Shown one piece after another: positions 56,104 to 63,274 of a stretch of DNA of 63,274 nt (position 1 is the stretch's first letter; each line of letters opens with the position of its first letter). Below the pieces are notes generated by a model, which ran no database searches, was not told where the DNA came from, and was given only the letters and a program-made list of their open reading frames with translations. The translations under genes and the position numbers were made by a program. This stretch comes from Paludibacter sp. (GTDB taxonomy: Bacteria; Bacteroidota; Bacteroidia; Bacteroidales; Paludibacteraceae), in contig JAQUYE010000005.1 in the NCBI GenBank assembly GCA_028691965.1, forward strand, positions 1 through 63,274, in the 5' to 3' direction.

Positions 56104-57794
56104 AAAAAACTTTAACCGTCAACTTAAACAATATTGTTTTCCATATTGACAGTGATGCATACGACGCGTTGCACCATTATCTTAACGAAGTGGAGAACCG
56201 TCTTTCTGAAAACGAGCGTCCTGATGTAATGGCAGATATTGAGGCCCGTATTGCTGAATTATTCTCAGAGAAACTGGTCAAAGGAAAGAATGTAATCAAC
56301 ATTGATGATGTAGATTCCGTAATATCTGTACTGGGTAAGCCCAATCAGTTTGCTGATGATGAAGCAGCGGATGCCGATACTAAAGCCGGTAGTGAAACTT
56401 CGAACGACGCAAGCTCCCATCAGGATAAGAAAACTTCCCGTAAGTTTTACCGCGATTCCGACAACGCCATCATTGGTGGTGTTGCTTCCGGTCTGGCAGC
56501 CTATCTGGGATGGGATGCAGCAGTGATTCGTATCATTTTTGTGATCCTGTTATTCCTTTCCTATACCACGCTGATTCCCATCTATATAATAGTATGGATT
56601 ATCGCTCCGGCTGCCCGCACCGTGGCTCAAAAGCTGGAGATGCAGGGCGAACCCGTTACAGCCGATCGTATAAAAGAGGAAATCAATAACATGAAATCCT
56701 ATGTGAATAGTGAACAGTTTGAACAAAAGGCCGCCTCAACCGGTAGTCGGGTGGGTGAAGTGTTCCGCGGAATCTTTAAGGTGCTGTTTGGTATCATAGG
56801 TGCATTTATGGCTTTCGTTGGCTTTATTGTATTGGGCTCACTCTTATTTGTACTTTCACTACTCATTTTTGAACCATCTGTTCTCACCGGAATATCGCCT
56901 GAAATTCATATGCTCACTTCTTCGCATGCAACCCTGATGGTAATTGCCATGTTATTGGTAGTCGGTATCCCTGTATTTGTGCTTATTTACGGAGCAATCC
57001 GTATTTTATCGGGTAAACGAAATTCAACCGGACCGCTCAACTGGATCCTCTTCCTGTTGTGGATAGTAGGTATCTTTATGGTGGCAGGCTTGTCGGCCCG
57101 AACGGTTGTGTCGGTATTACGGGGTGATGCAGATCGTATCAGCTTCTATTGGCATGATGATGTTCGTGAAGATTACACCACCCGTTTCTTGCCCATAGAT
57201 GATTTCCACGCACTGGATATTTCGGGAAACATTAAGATCGAACTTACTCAGGATTCTGTCTTCTCGGTTCAGGCTACCGGCGGACCGACCGCTTTATCGC
57301 ATTTGCAGACAAAGGTAAGCAATGGAGTGCTGAAAATTTATACAGATAAGTTTCACGTAAACCGTGAAGTTACCCTCTATATTGTGATGCCCGAATTAAG
57401 TGACTTATCGGTAAGTGGTACCAGCGAAGTGAATGGTTACAACCGCTTTACTGCCGAAAACCTGCGCATCCATCTGTCGGGTATGAGTAAGGCTGATTTA
57501 GACATACATGTTAACAAAGAGTTGAGGATAGAGCAGTCGGCCGCTACCGATTTAGACCTGCAGGGAACTGCTTACCGCATGAAATACAACAGTTCAGGAG
57601 CATCTCAATTTGATGCCGACGACCTGGTGGTACACAATGCGCGCATTGAAGGATCGGGAGCAGTAGATGTGTCGACCAACGTAACCGACTCGCTGGATGT
57701 AAGAATGTCGGGTGCTTCAAAGTTCAAAAACCGCTATCGTCCCGGTTATCATCACCAGGAAATTTCAGGCGCAGCAAGTGTGAGATTTAATTGA
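56100..57794 (+). CDS. PspC-domain membrane protein with DUF2807 beta-helix domain
   Basis: Membrane protein of 564 residues. Residues 1-85 form a small acidic helical domain (LNEVENRLSENERPDVMADIEARIAELF) often found with PadR and PspC proteins. PspC follows at about 118-180 (FYRDSDNAIIGGVASGLAAYLGWD, then two helices). More helices lie at about 220-345. The C-terminal DUF2807 domain (about 370-560; FHALDISGNIKIELTQ, LSVSGTSEVNGY) is predicted as a periplasmic beta-helix of short repeats. It is last in the efflux operon and overlaps padR. A role in envelope-stress sensing is plausible but not shown. Confidence 0.88.
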   Translation: MKKTLTVNLNNIVFHIDSDAYDALHHYLNEVENRLSENERPDVMADIEARIAELFSEKLVKGKNVINIDDVDSVISVLGKPNQFADDEAADADTKAGSETSNDASSHQDKKTSRKFYRDSDNAIIGGVASGLAAYLGWDAAVIRIIFVILLFLSYTTLIPIYIIVWIIAPAARTVAQKLEMQGEPVTADRIKEEINNMKSYVNSEQFEQKAASTGSRVGEVFRGIFKVLFGIIGAFMAFVGFIVLGSLLFVLSLLIFEPSVLTGISPEIHMLTSSHATLMVIAMLLVVGIPVFVLIYGAIRILSGKRNSTGPLNWILFLLWIVGIFMVAGLSARTVVSVLRGDADRISFYWHDDVREDYTTRFLPIDDFHALDISGNIKIELTQDSVFSVQATGGPTALSHLQTKVSNGVLKIYTDKFHVNREVTLYIVMPELSDLSVSGTSEVNGYNRFTAENLRIHLSGMSKADLDIHVNKELRIEQSAATDLDLQGTAYRMKYNSSGASQFDADDLVVHNARIEGSGAVDVSTNVTDSLDVRMSGASKFKNRYRPGYHHQEISGAASVRFN

Positions 57795-57836
57795 GCACAG
57801 ACTCAAACCGCCCACAGCTGTAGTAAACAGAAAGAC

Positions 57837-57879
57837 TTACGCCCCATGTAGAGCCGAACAGGCCCTTCATGGGGCGTAA
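57837..57879. other. 12-bp inverted repeat downstream of the PspC gene
   Basis: Arms TTACGCCCCATG (57837-57848) and CATGGGGCGTAA (57868-57879) are perfectly complementary around a 19-base loop. No T tract follows, so it is either a factor-dependent 3' end, a stability hairpin or a protein site. It lies 43 bases after the operon's last stop codon. Confidence 0.55.
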
Positions 57880-57883
57880 TTGC

Positions 57884-57920
57884 CCACATTTGTGCAATTA
57901 TCTACCACATTTGTGCAATT
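57884..57920 (+). repeat. Two 16-bp direct repeats spaced 21 bp
   Basis: CCACATTTGTGCAATT occurs at 57884-57899 and again without change at 57905-57920. Each contains the dyad CACA-TT-TGTG. Two-helical-turn spacing just upstream of a TATATTTG box (57940-57947) suggests paired binding sites for a regulator. Confidence 0.6.
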
Positions 57921-57939
57921 TTTTTCATCCGGACTGCTC

Positions 57940-57947
57940 TATATTTG
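57940..57947 (+). promoter_or_regulatory. -7 promoter box TATATTTG in the 58-kb intergenic region
   Basis: TAnnTTTG match. A short reading frame starts at ATG 57953, only 6 bases later, so its mRNA would be nearly leaderless. Alternatively the box drives a non-coding transcript. Confidence 0.45.
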
Positions 57948-57952
57948 CACCC

Positions 57953-58219
57953 ATGATAGTTAACCTCCTGATAGTAGTTCTTCTTGTAGTGGTGGAAGTT
58001 TACCTCTGCAGTAGCTCTGATATGAAGTGTGAGTTGCACTCGTCACAGCTGGTTGATTTTGAATTATCGGTGCTTCCTTTGCCCTATACTACAACTGTTT
58101 CTGTTAATATTGTTGACTACATACTGCTGCCGGAAGTATACGGCTTTTGTAATAGTGCATTTGCCGGTGGTAAGATCTATGGATTTTCCTACCGGTTTTC
58201 ACGACTCAAACCTTCCTGA
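57953..58219 (+). CDS. Possible small membrane or secreted protein, unrecognised
   Basis: A frame of 88 residues begins MIVNLLIVVLLVVVEVYLCS, a strongly hydrophobic start resembling a signal peptide or membrane anchor. A Cys-containing region and an aromatic end (GGKIYGFSYRFSRLKPS) follow. It has a promoter-like box directly before it, but no family is recognised and an overlapping frame is also open, so it may be chance. Treat as tentative. Confidence 0.25.
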   Translation: MIVNLLIVVLLVVVEVYLCSSSDMKCELHSSQLVDFELSVLPLPYTTTVSVNIVDYILLPEVYGFCNSAFAGGKIYGFSYRFSRLKPS

Positions 58220-58353
58220 ATCAGGTCCGCCTGCTAAGTTGCACTTTGGTTGTGCATTACTTTCCACACAAATTTCTTCTGCTTTTTAAATTCTGTTTCA
58301 GCTTACCAACCCCCTTTGGAAGCTTTAGGCTCAACTATGTATTTGCCTAAGCT

Positions 58354-58388
58354 AAATGGGCCAAACGACTTAGTTGTTTGGCCCATTT
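58354..58388. terminator. Strong 13-bp hairpin, terminator-like
   Basis: Arms AAATGGGCCAAAC (58354-58366) and GTTTGGCCCATTT (58376-58388) with a 9-base loop. The A/T ends make it symmetric, so it could act on either strand. It would end the transcript from the 57940 promoter box. Confidence 0.6.
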
Positions 58389-58440
58389 ACGTTGTATTTA
58401 CTCAGCTGAACGACTAAGTCAAACTGCTTTTTATACAGGG

Positions 58441-58616
58441 TGTAACTGGTCCGCACACGGGTTGTGACTGGTCCGCACACGGGATGTGACTGGTCCGCAC
58501 ACGAGATGTGGCAGGTCCGCACACGAGATGTGGCAGGTGCGCACACAAGGTGTGACAGGTGCGCACACAAGGTGTGACAGGTGCGCACACAAGGTGTGAC
58601 GGTTACGCACACAGGG
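58441..58616. repeat. Eight tandem 22-bp repeats
   Basis: Eight head-to-tail units of exactly 22 bases, plus four bases of a ninth. All units keep the core TGTG-N9-CACA (TGTA in the first unit). Variants change stepwise along the array: units 1-3 have CTGGTCCG, unit 4 CAGGTCCG, units 5-7 CAGGTGCG with the palindrome GTGCGCAC. There are no unique spacers, so it is not CRISPR. The minus strand lacks stop codons in every frame through the repeats, which produces two false reading frames rich in Cys, His and Thr. Confidence 0.9.
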
Positions 58617-58968
58617 TGTGCTGACCAATCAGATAGGGTGAGTTTGCCTCCCGGGTGGAGTTAGTTCGCTTACTTTAAAGGGACAATTGTTTGGTAAGAG
58701 TCGGTTTGCTTATGTCCGTACTATTCAATAATTATAATTGCAAATGGTTGAAAATTTACCAAAAAGTAAATTTTGATAAGGTGATTAGTTCCAAAAATGA
58801 CTAAAAAAGAAATTAATGATCAAGGCAGATAAGCAAATTGTATATTGATAAAGTGACAGGTTGTTGTTAGACTGTTACCTGCTATTATTTTTTTATATAA
58901 ATAATCAGATGGAAACGACTACCTTAATCCGAATTGCCGGCAGCTTATAATCAGTAGGATAGAGCAGT

Positions 58969-60237
58969 TTAATATTTTCCGTTCCATAAAAAGCGCAACC
59001 AATCTCCAAGTTTTTTCTCAGCGTTGTTTTCCTGAACTTTCCAGATACGTGTATCTTTTAGTTCGTCGGGCATAAATTGTTGCTCAATAAAATGATTGGG
59101 GAAGTCGTGCGAATATTTATAATTTGTTCCGTAATTGAGTTCTTTCATGAGCTTTGTAGGTGCATTTCGTAAATGAAGTGGCACTGGAAGGTTTCCTGTT
59201 TTTTCAACCAGCGCAAGAGCTGCGTCGATCGATAAGTAAGCTGAATTACTTTTGGGTGAGGCAGCCAGGTAGACTGTCGTTTCAGCAAGTATGATTCGTC
59301 CCTCCGGCCAGCCGATTTTATGTAATGCATCAAAACAGGCATTAGCAAGTAACAGGGCATTCGGATTGGCAAGACCAATATCTTCTGCTGCCGAGATGAG
59401 TAATCGGCGGGCAATAAACTTCGGGTCTTCACCCCCGGCTATCATTCGTGCAAGCCAATAGATGGCAGCATCCGGATCACTACCACGTATTGATTTAATA
59501 AATGCCGAGATAATATCGTAGTGTATTTCACCATCCTTATCGTAAGCCATTGGATTCTGTTGCAGGCGTTCGGTAACCAGTTGATTGGTTACGATGATGC
59601 CATCACTTGTTTCGGCCGAACTGATTAATTCGATTATGTTCAACAGCTTACGGGCATCTCCCCCTGCATACCTTAGCAGCGCATCGGTTTCTTCAATACG
59701 AATATCTAATTGCTTAAGAACAATGTCGGTACTTAAAGCCCGGTGCATTAATTCAAGCAAGTCCTCATTCTCAAGTGCTTTTAACACATATACCTGACAC
59801 CTGGAGAGGAGAGGCGTAATTACTTCGAAGGATGGATTTTCGGTAGTAGCACCAATCAGAGTTACCGTGCCATTCTCGACAGCACCCAGCAGCGAATCTT
59901 GTTGAGATTTGCTAAAGCGATGAATTTCATCAATAAATAAAATCGGACTAACACCCTGAGCAAACATCCGGTTTGATTTTGCCTTCTCGATTACTTCACG
60001 CACATCCTTCACCCCCGAAGTAACTGCACTAAGCGTGTAAAACGGTCGTTCAAGCTGATTGGCGATGATACGGGCAAGCGTGGTTTTTCCTACTCCCGGA
60101 GGTCCCCAAAGGATAAAAGAGGCGATACGACCCGTCTCGATCATCTGTCGTAAAATGGCATTTTCTCCCACGAGATGTTTTTGCCCTATATAATTATCTA
60201 AGGTGCTTGGTCGTAACCTTTCAGCGAGTGGTTGCAT
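58969..60237 (-). CDS. rarA: Replication-associated recombination protein A (RarA/MgsA ATPase)
   Basis: AAA+ ATPase of 422 residues, related to clamp-loader subunits and acting at stalled replication forks. It has PLAERLRPSTLDNYIGQKHLVG at the start, Walker A GPPGVGKTTLA (about 45-55), Walker B LFIDEIHRF, sensor GATTENPSFE, arginine-finger region LLSRCQVY, and the tetramerisation part (KSIRGSDPDAAIYWLARMIAGGEDP, RRLLISAAEDIGLANP). A CAAAAGTA (minus-strand TACTTTTG -7 box) lies at 60262-60269, 25 bases upstream. Divergent from the pseudouridine synthase gene. Confidence 0.96.
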   Translation of the reverse strand: MQPLAERLRPSTLDNYIGQKHLVGENAILRQMIETGRIASFILWGPPGVGKTTLARIIANQLERPFYTLSAVTSGVKDVREVIEKAKSNRMFAQGVSPILFIDEIHRFSKSQQDSLLGAVENGTVTLIGATTENPSFEVITPLLSRCQVYVLKALENEDLLELMHRALSTDIVLKQLDIRIEETDALLRYAGGDARKLLNIIELISSAETSDGIIVTNQLVTERLQQNPMAYDKDGEIHYDIISAFIKSIRGSDPDAAIYWLARMIAGGEDPKFIARRLLISAAEDIGLANPNALLLANACFDALHKIGWPEGRIILAETTVYLAASPKSNSAYLSIDAALALVEKTGNLPVPLHLRNAPTKLMKELNYGTNYKYSHDFPNHFIEQQFMPDELKDTRIWKVQENNAEKKLGDWLRFLWNGKY

Positions 60238-60261
60238 AGTTGTATCAAATCAATGGAAGCA

Positions 60262-60269
60262 CAAAAGTA
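60262..60269 (-). promoter_or_regulatory. -7 promoter box of rarA (minus strand)
   Basis: Minus-strand TACTTTTG fits TAnnTTTG, 25 bases before the rarA start. The divergent gene has only a one-mismatch box, GATATTTG at 60321-60328. Confidence 0.45.
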
Positions 60270-60359
60270 GAAAAAAATATAATAGGATAGTATTTGTTTT
60301 GAGGATTCAATTATTATTCCGATATTTGCAGGCTAAAAAATTAATTTTTATTTGAGGAA

Positions 60360-61853
60360 ATGACAAACAAGGAAAACTGGCAGGAACGCCCTAAGAGAGA
60401 GGGTTCCGGTGCCGGCCGTGATGGTAAACCATTTGAAAAGCGCGATGTGAGATCGATACTGAAAGGTACAAGAGGAGCTGCAAAATTTAGCTCAAGTCAA
60501 ACTCGTGACAATGATCGTCCGTCCTTTAAGCCGGATTTTAGTAAAAGAGATGAAAACAGACAGAATTTCGAACGCCGGGATTCCCGTCCGTATGAAAACC
60601 GCGATAACAAGCCCTATGAACGCCGTGATTCACGTCCTTACGAAAATCGTGATAACAAGCCTTTCGAACGCAGGGATTCCCGTCCATACGAAAATCGTGA
60701 TAACAAACCTTTCGAACGCAGGGATTCACGTCCTTTCGAAAATCGTGATAATAAACCCTATGAGCGTAAAGACAGCCGTCCTTACGAACGCAAAGAACCA
60801 AGGAGCTTCGGGTCCGGTGAAAGCCGTCCCTACGAGCGTCGTGAGTCAGGACCTTATGATCGTCGTGAGTCAGGTGGTTATTCGTCCGATCGTCCGACTG
60901 ATCGTCCGCGTTTCAAACCTCGTACTGAGGGAGATAATAACGAATCATTCGGTCGTCCGCGGGTGGCATTCCGCAAACCGGGAGAGAATTCAGATCCGAA
61001 TTATGTAGAAACCCGCTTTGATACGCGTGAAGCTACAGGCCGTCGCCCCCGCATTCGTTCAGGCAATTACGACCCGAATTCCAAATACAGTAAAAAGAAA
61101 CAGCTGGAGTACCGTCGCACCGAAGTCGACTTTACCAAACCAGTTCGCTTGAATAAATTCCTTGCTAATGCAGGGATCTGTTCACGACGCGAAGCTGATG
61201 AATTTATTCGTGCAGGAGTTATCACTGTTAACGGTGAAATAGTTACTGAGATGGGTGTTAAAGTAATGCACTCTGATAAAGTGATGTTCCATAACCAGCT
61301 GGTGCGTTCGGAGCGCAAGGTATACCTGCTGCTCAACAAGCCGAAAGATACGGTTACTACTTCTGAAGATACGCATGAAAGAAGAACCGTTCTTGATTTG
61401 GTTAAGAATGCCTGCAGTGAGCGTATATATCCGGTAGGTCGACTCGACCGTAATACAACCGGTGTATTATTGCTTACCAATGATGGTGATCTGGCTTCAA
61501 AACTTACTCATCCTAAGTACGACAAGAAAAAGATTTATCATGTAACTCTTGACAAACCACTGGAGATCCCTGATTTCGAAGCAATTCTTTCGGGTGTATC
61601 ACTGGATGATGAGAAGATTGCAGCTGATGAGTTGAATTTCGTTAAAGATGATGACTTCCGTCAGGTTGGCATTCAGATACACTCTGGTCAGAATCGCGTA
61701 GTACGTCGTATATTCGAGAAGTTAGGTTATAAGGTAGTTCGCCTCGATCGCGTATTCTTTGCCGGATTAACGAAGAAGAATCTTCCGCGGGGTAAATATC
61801 GTTTCTTAACCGAACGAGAGGTAAATATGCTAAAAATGGGAGCCTACGAGTAA
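60360..61853 (+). CDS. rluB: RluB-family rRNA pseudouridine synthase with repetitive N-terminus
   Basis: Isomerises uridine to pseudouridine in rRNA, probably 23S. Residues 1-255 are low-complexity and strongly charged (Arg, Asp, Glu, Pro), including four 16-residue repeats. S4 RNA-binding domain at about 261-320 (RLNKFLANAGICSRREADEFI). The RsuA/RluB-type catalytic domain follows, with LLNKPKDTVTTSED and catalytic Asp in VGRLDRNTTGVLLLTNDG (about 363), ending NRVVRRIFEKLGYKVVRLDRV. At 497 residues it is about twice E. coli RluB core length owing to the N-terminal extension. RluB versus RluE/RsuA is judged by motif only. Confidence 0.9.
   Translation: MTNKENWQERPKREGSGAGRDGKPFEKRDVRSILKGTRGAAKFSSSQTRDNDRPSFKPDFSKRDENRQNFERRDSRPYENRDNKPYERRDSRPYENRDNKPFERRDSRPYENRDNKPFERRDSRPFENRDNKPYERKDSRPYERKEPRSFGSGESRPYERRESGPYDRRESGGYSSDRPTDRPRFKPRTEGDNNESFGRPRVAFRKPGENSDPNYVETRFDTREATGRRPRIRSGNYDPNSKYSKKKQLEYRRTEVDFTKPVRLNKFLANAGICSRREADEFIRAGVITVNGEIVTEMGVKVMHSDKVMFHNQLVRSERKVYLLLNKPKDTVTTSEDTHERRTVLDLVKNACSERIYPVGRLDRNTTGVLLLTNDGDLASKLTHPKYDKKKIYHVTLDKPLEIPDFEAILSGVSLDDEKIAADELNFVKDDDFRQVGIQIHSGQNRVVRRIFEKLGYKVVRLDRVFFAGLTKKNLPRGKYRFLTEREVNMLKMGAYE
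60573..60764 (+). repeat. Four 48-bp tandem repeats within the pseudouridine synthase gene
   Basis: Four in-frame 48-base units (60573-60620, 60621-60668, 60669-60716, 60717-60764) encode RRDSRPYENRDNKPYE or close variants; a partial fifth follows. The unit count could vary between strains by slippage. The peptide is predicted disordered and RNA-binding. Confidence 0.9.
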
Positions 61854-61870
61854 ATTCCCTCAACCACTTT

Positions 61871-61909
61871 AAATACTCCCTTGCCTGCGCGAGGGAGTAT
61901 TTTTGTTTT
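61871..61909 (+). terminator. Terminator after the pseudouridine synthase gene
   Basis: An 11-bp stem (AAATACTCCCT with AGGGAGTATTT) with a 10-base loop, followed by a T-rich tail. It lies between this gene and mtgA, whose ATG is only 9 bases further on. Confidence 0.85.
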
Positions 61910-61917
61910 AAATCATT

Positions 61918-62622
61918 ATGTCAACGAAAAGAACATTTTTTGGAAAGCTGGTACGCTGGATTAGAAACCTGGTGCTAATCTTTATAGTAGCGTCGGTAGG
62001 ATGGACAGTGCTGGCCGGTTTTATTCCGGTATATGTAACTCCGCTGATGGTTATTCGTTCGGTGGAGGCTGTTTTTGATGGCAAGACTCCCAAAAACAGT
62101 AAAGAATGGGTGCCTATCGGGGAAATCTCTCCTAATCTTATACAGGCTGTTATTGCTTCCGAAGATAATTTGTTTATGGAGCATAATGGTTTTTCGATTA
62201 AAGATATTAAGAAGGCGCTTAAGCACAACAAGCAGGGTAAGCGCATCCGCGGTGGAAGCACCATTTCGCAGCAAACCGCCAAAAATGTATTTTTATGGCC
62301 CGATCGATCGTACCTGCGCAAAGGACTTGAAGCCTATTTCACTGTGTTGATAGAAGTGTTCTGGTCGAAGGAGCGCATCATGGAAGTGTACCTGAATGTA
62401 ATTGAGATGGGGGATGGTATTTATGGAGCCCAGGCTGCAGCAATGGAATTCTTTGGTAAAAATGCCGACAAACTTACCCGGCGTCAGGCTGCAGCAATAG
62501 CTGTTTGTCTGCCCAACCCACGCCGGTTTAGTCCGGCAACCCCCTCAGCATACATCCGGCGCCGCACCTCTACCATTATGTCGTTAATGAACAAATTACC
62601 TCAATACAGGTTTGATGAATAG
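61918..62622 (+). CDS. mtgA: Monofunctional peptidoglycan glycosyltransferase
   Basis: GT51 enzyme of 234 residues that polymerises lipid II into glycan strands at the inner membrane. N-terminal membrane helix (about 14-40; NLVLIFIVASVGWTVLAGFIP). Motifs: catalytic Glu in VIASEDNLFMEHNGF, RGGSTISQQTAKNVFLW, KERIMEVYLNVIEMGDGIYGAQAAAMEFF and RRQAAAIAVCLPNPRRFSP. No transpeptidase domain, so MtgA rather than a class A PBP. Confidence 0.96.
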   Translation: MSTKRTFFGKLVRWIRNLVLIFIVASVGWTVLAGFIPVYVTPLMVIRSVEAVFDGKTPKNSKEWVPIGEISPNLIQAVIASEDNLFMEHNGFSIKDIKKALKHNKQGKRIRGGSTISQQTAKNVFLWPDRSYLRKGLEAYFTVLIEVFWSKERIMEVYLNVIEMGDGIYGAQAAAMEFFGKNADKLTRRQAAAIAVCLPNPRRFSPATPSAYIRRRTSTIMSLMNKLPQYRFDE

Positions 62623-62658
62623 GTTGAGTTTTTACTCACTATTAATATTATATATACA

Positions 62659-63274
62659 ATGAACAAAGCTCTCATATACCAGGATTGGGGATTAAAAGAA
62701 TACAACGAAGCATGGCAGGAGCAGGAAAAACTCTTTACAGCCACCCTTGCTTTAAAACAAAAAGGTGAACCTACTTCCAATTATCTTGTGTTTTGCGAAC
62801 ATCCACACGTATACACACTGGGTAAAAGTGGAGATGAACATAACCTGTTGTTAAATTACATACAGTTGCAGGCTAAAAACGCCTCGTTTGTTCAAACCAA
62901 CAGAGGTGGAGACATCACCTATCACGGTCCCGGTCAGATTGTAGGCTATCCAATTATTGATCTCGAAAACTTTGGAATCGGACTCCGAAGGTATATTGAG
63001 TTGCTGGAGGAGTCGATTATTGAGTTTTTAGCACTCTATGGATTGAAAGGTGACCGACTTGCGGGAGCTACCGGTGTATGGTTGGATTCGGATACTCCTA
63101 AGGCCAGAAAAATTTGTGCAATCGGGGTAAGAAGCTCCCGATATGTTACAATGCATGGGTTTGCGTTGAACATTTCAACTGATTTATCGTACTTTACCCA
63201 CATAAATCCATGCGGTTTTACCGACAAGGGGGTGACCTCTTTAACCAATGAAACGGGTACTGTGATTGATTTTG
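62659..63274 (+). CDS. lipB: Octanoyltransferase LipB, 3' end outside window
   Basis: Transfers octanoyl from acyl carrier protein to lipoyl domains, the first step of lipoate synthesis. The frame opens at ATG 62659 and stays open to the window edge (205 codons). Family motifs: FCEHPHVYTLGKSG, TNRGGDITYHGPGQIVGYPI, the catalytic Lys in KICAIGVRSSRYVTMHGFALN, and the catalytic Cys in INPCGFTDKGVTSL. The usual length is about 210-240 residues, so only the last part is missing. It lies 36 bases after mtgA. Confidence 0.95.
   Translation, partial: MNKALIYQDWGLKEYNEAWQEQEKLFTATLALKQKGEPTSNYLVFCEHPHVYTLGKSGDEHNLLLNYIQLQAKNASFVQTNRGGDITYHGPGQIVGYPIIDLENFGIGLRRYIELLEESIIEFLALYGLKGDRLAGATGVWLDSDTPKARKICAIGVRSSRYVTMHGFALNISTDLSYFTHINPCGFTDKGVTSLTNETGTVIDF

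Larger units (their letters stand above)
57795..58968. other. 1.17-kb intergenic region, contents listed
   Basis: The gap lies between the PspC gene and convergent rarA. Its contents, in order, are a 12-bp inverted repeat (57837-57879), two direct repeats (57884-57920), a -7 box (57940), a doubtful small frame (57953-58219), a terminator-like hairpin (58354-58388) and eight 22-bp tandem repeats (58441-58616). From 58640 to 58968 the sequence is AT-rich without a clear gene; a weak CAGGT/ACCTG stem followed by Ts lies near 58857-58896. Confidence 0.7.

Noticed and set aside
58441-58616. CRISPR array
   Set aside because: Units are directly adjacent with no unique spacers, and there are no cas genes in the window.
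58370-58628. Cys/His/Thr-rich minus-strand reading frames across the 22-bp array
   Set aside because: The 22-bp unit has no stop on that strand in any frame and its length is not a multiple of three, so long open frames arise by chance. No promoter or start context supports them.

Overview
The window is a stretch of Bacteroidota chromosome, most likely Bacteroidales. Evidence for this is an AT-rich sequence, promoters of the Bacteroidota type (TAnnTTTG -7 box; TTTG-N19-TACCTTTG before enolase), a SusC/SusD pair, a hybrid two-component regulator (HTCS), DUF5723 and M56/TonB_C proteins, and little Shine-Dalgarno sequence at gene starts. Genus cannot be fixed from the sequence alone. All functional calls rest on recognised motifs and family knowledge; no database search was run.

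Layout. 1-9 kb: the 3' part of a XylE-type sugar/H+ symporter, mutS2, two coupled signalling genes (the second broken by an in-frame TAA) and enolase. 9-17 kb: a BlaI/M56 regulatory pair, a minus-strand pair (giant repeat lipoprotein plus DUF5723 outer-membrane protein) and a DUF4197 lipoprotein. 17-45 kb: a complete glucuronoxylan utilisation locus. It contains an HTCS regulator, then an apparent 13-gene operon: susC, susD, a surface glycan-binding protein, a GH10 xylanase with inserted carbohydrate-binding modules, GH115 alpha-glucuronidase (broken by an in-frame TAG), a GPH symporter, a second GH10, GH43, an SGNH-type acetylesterase, GH3, GH67 alpha-glucuronidase, mannonate dehydratase uxuA and an SDR that probably replaces uxuB. 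45-50 kb: a membrane sensor kinase, tRNA-Asn, a PfkB kinase, a DMT exporter and a PlsC acyltransferase. 50-58 kb: an efflux/regulator operon (ABC ATPase, two MacB/FtsX permeases, HlyD adaptor, TolC, PadR, PspC-DUF2807). 58-59 kb: a 1.17-kb gap with a 22-bp tandem array, paired direct repeats and hairpins. 59-63 kb: rarA, an RluB-type pseudouridine synthase with a repeat-rich N-terminus, mtgA and the 5' part of lipB.

How the genes work together. The HTCS probably senses xylo-oligosaccharides in the periplasm and switches on the operon. Three GTAACG direct repeats, 21 and 20 bp apart, between the regulator's terminator and the susC promoter are the best candidate operator. Surface GH10 and the glycan-binding proteins would cut and capture xylan, and SusCD would import oligomers. 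Periplasmic esterase, GH115, GH67, GH10 and GH3 would strip and shorten them. The GPH symporter and a signal-less GH43 would finish the job in the cytoplasm, and UxuA plus the SDR would feed released glucuronate towards KDG. The XylE symporter at the left edge fits the same diet.

The most notable items are the two single-codon gene interruptions, the HTCS operator candidate, dyad operators in front of the BlaI and PadR systems, the modular 1144-residue lipoprotein, and the unexplained 57.8-58.9 kb intergenic region.
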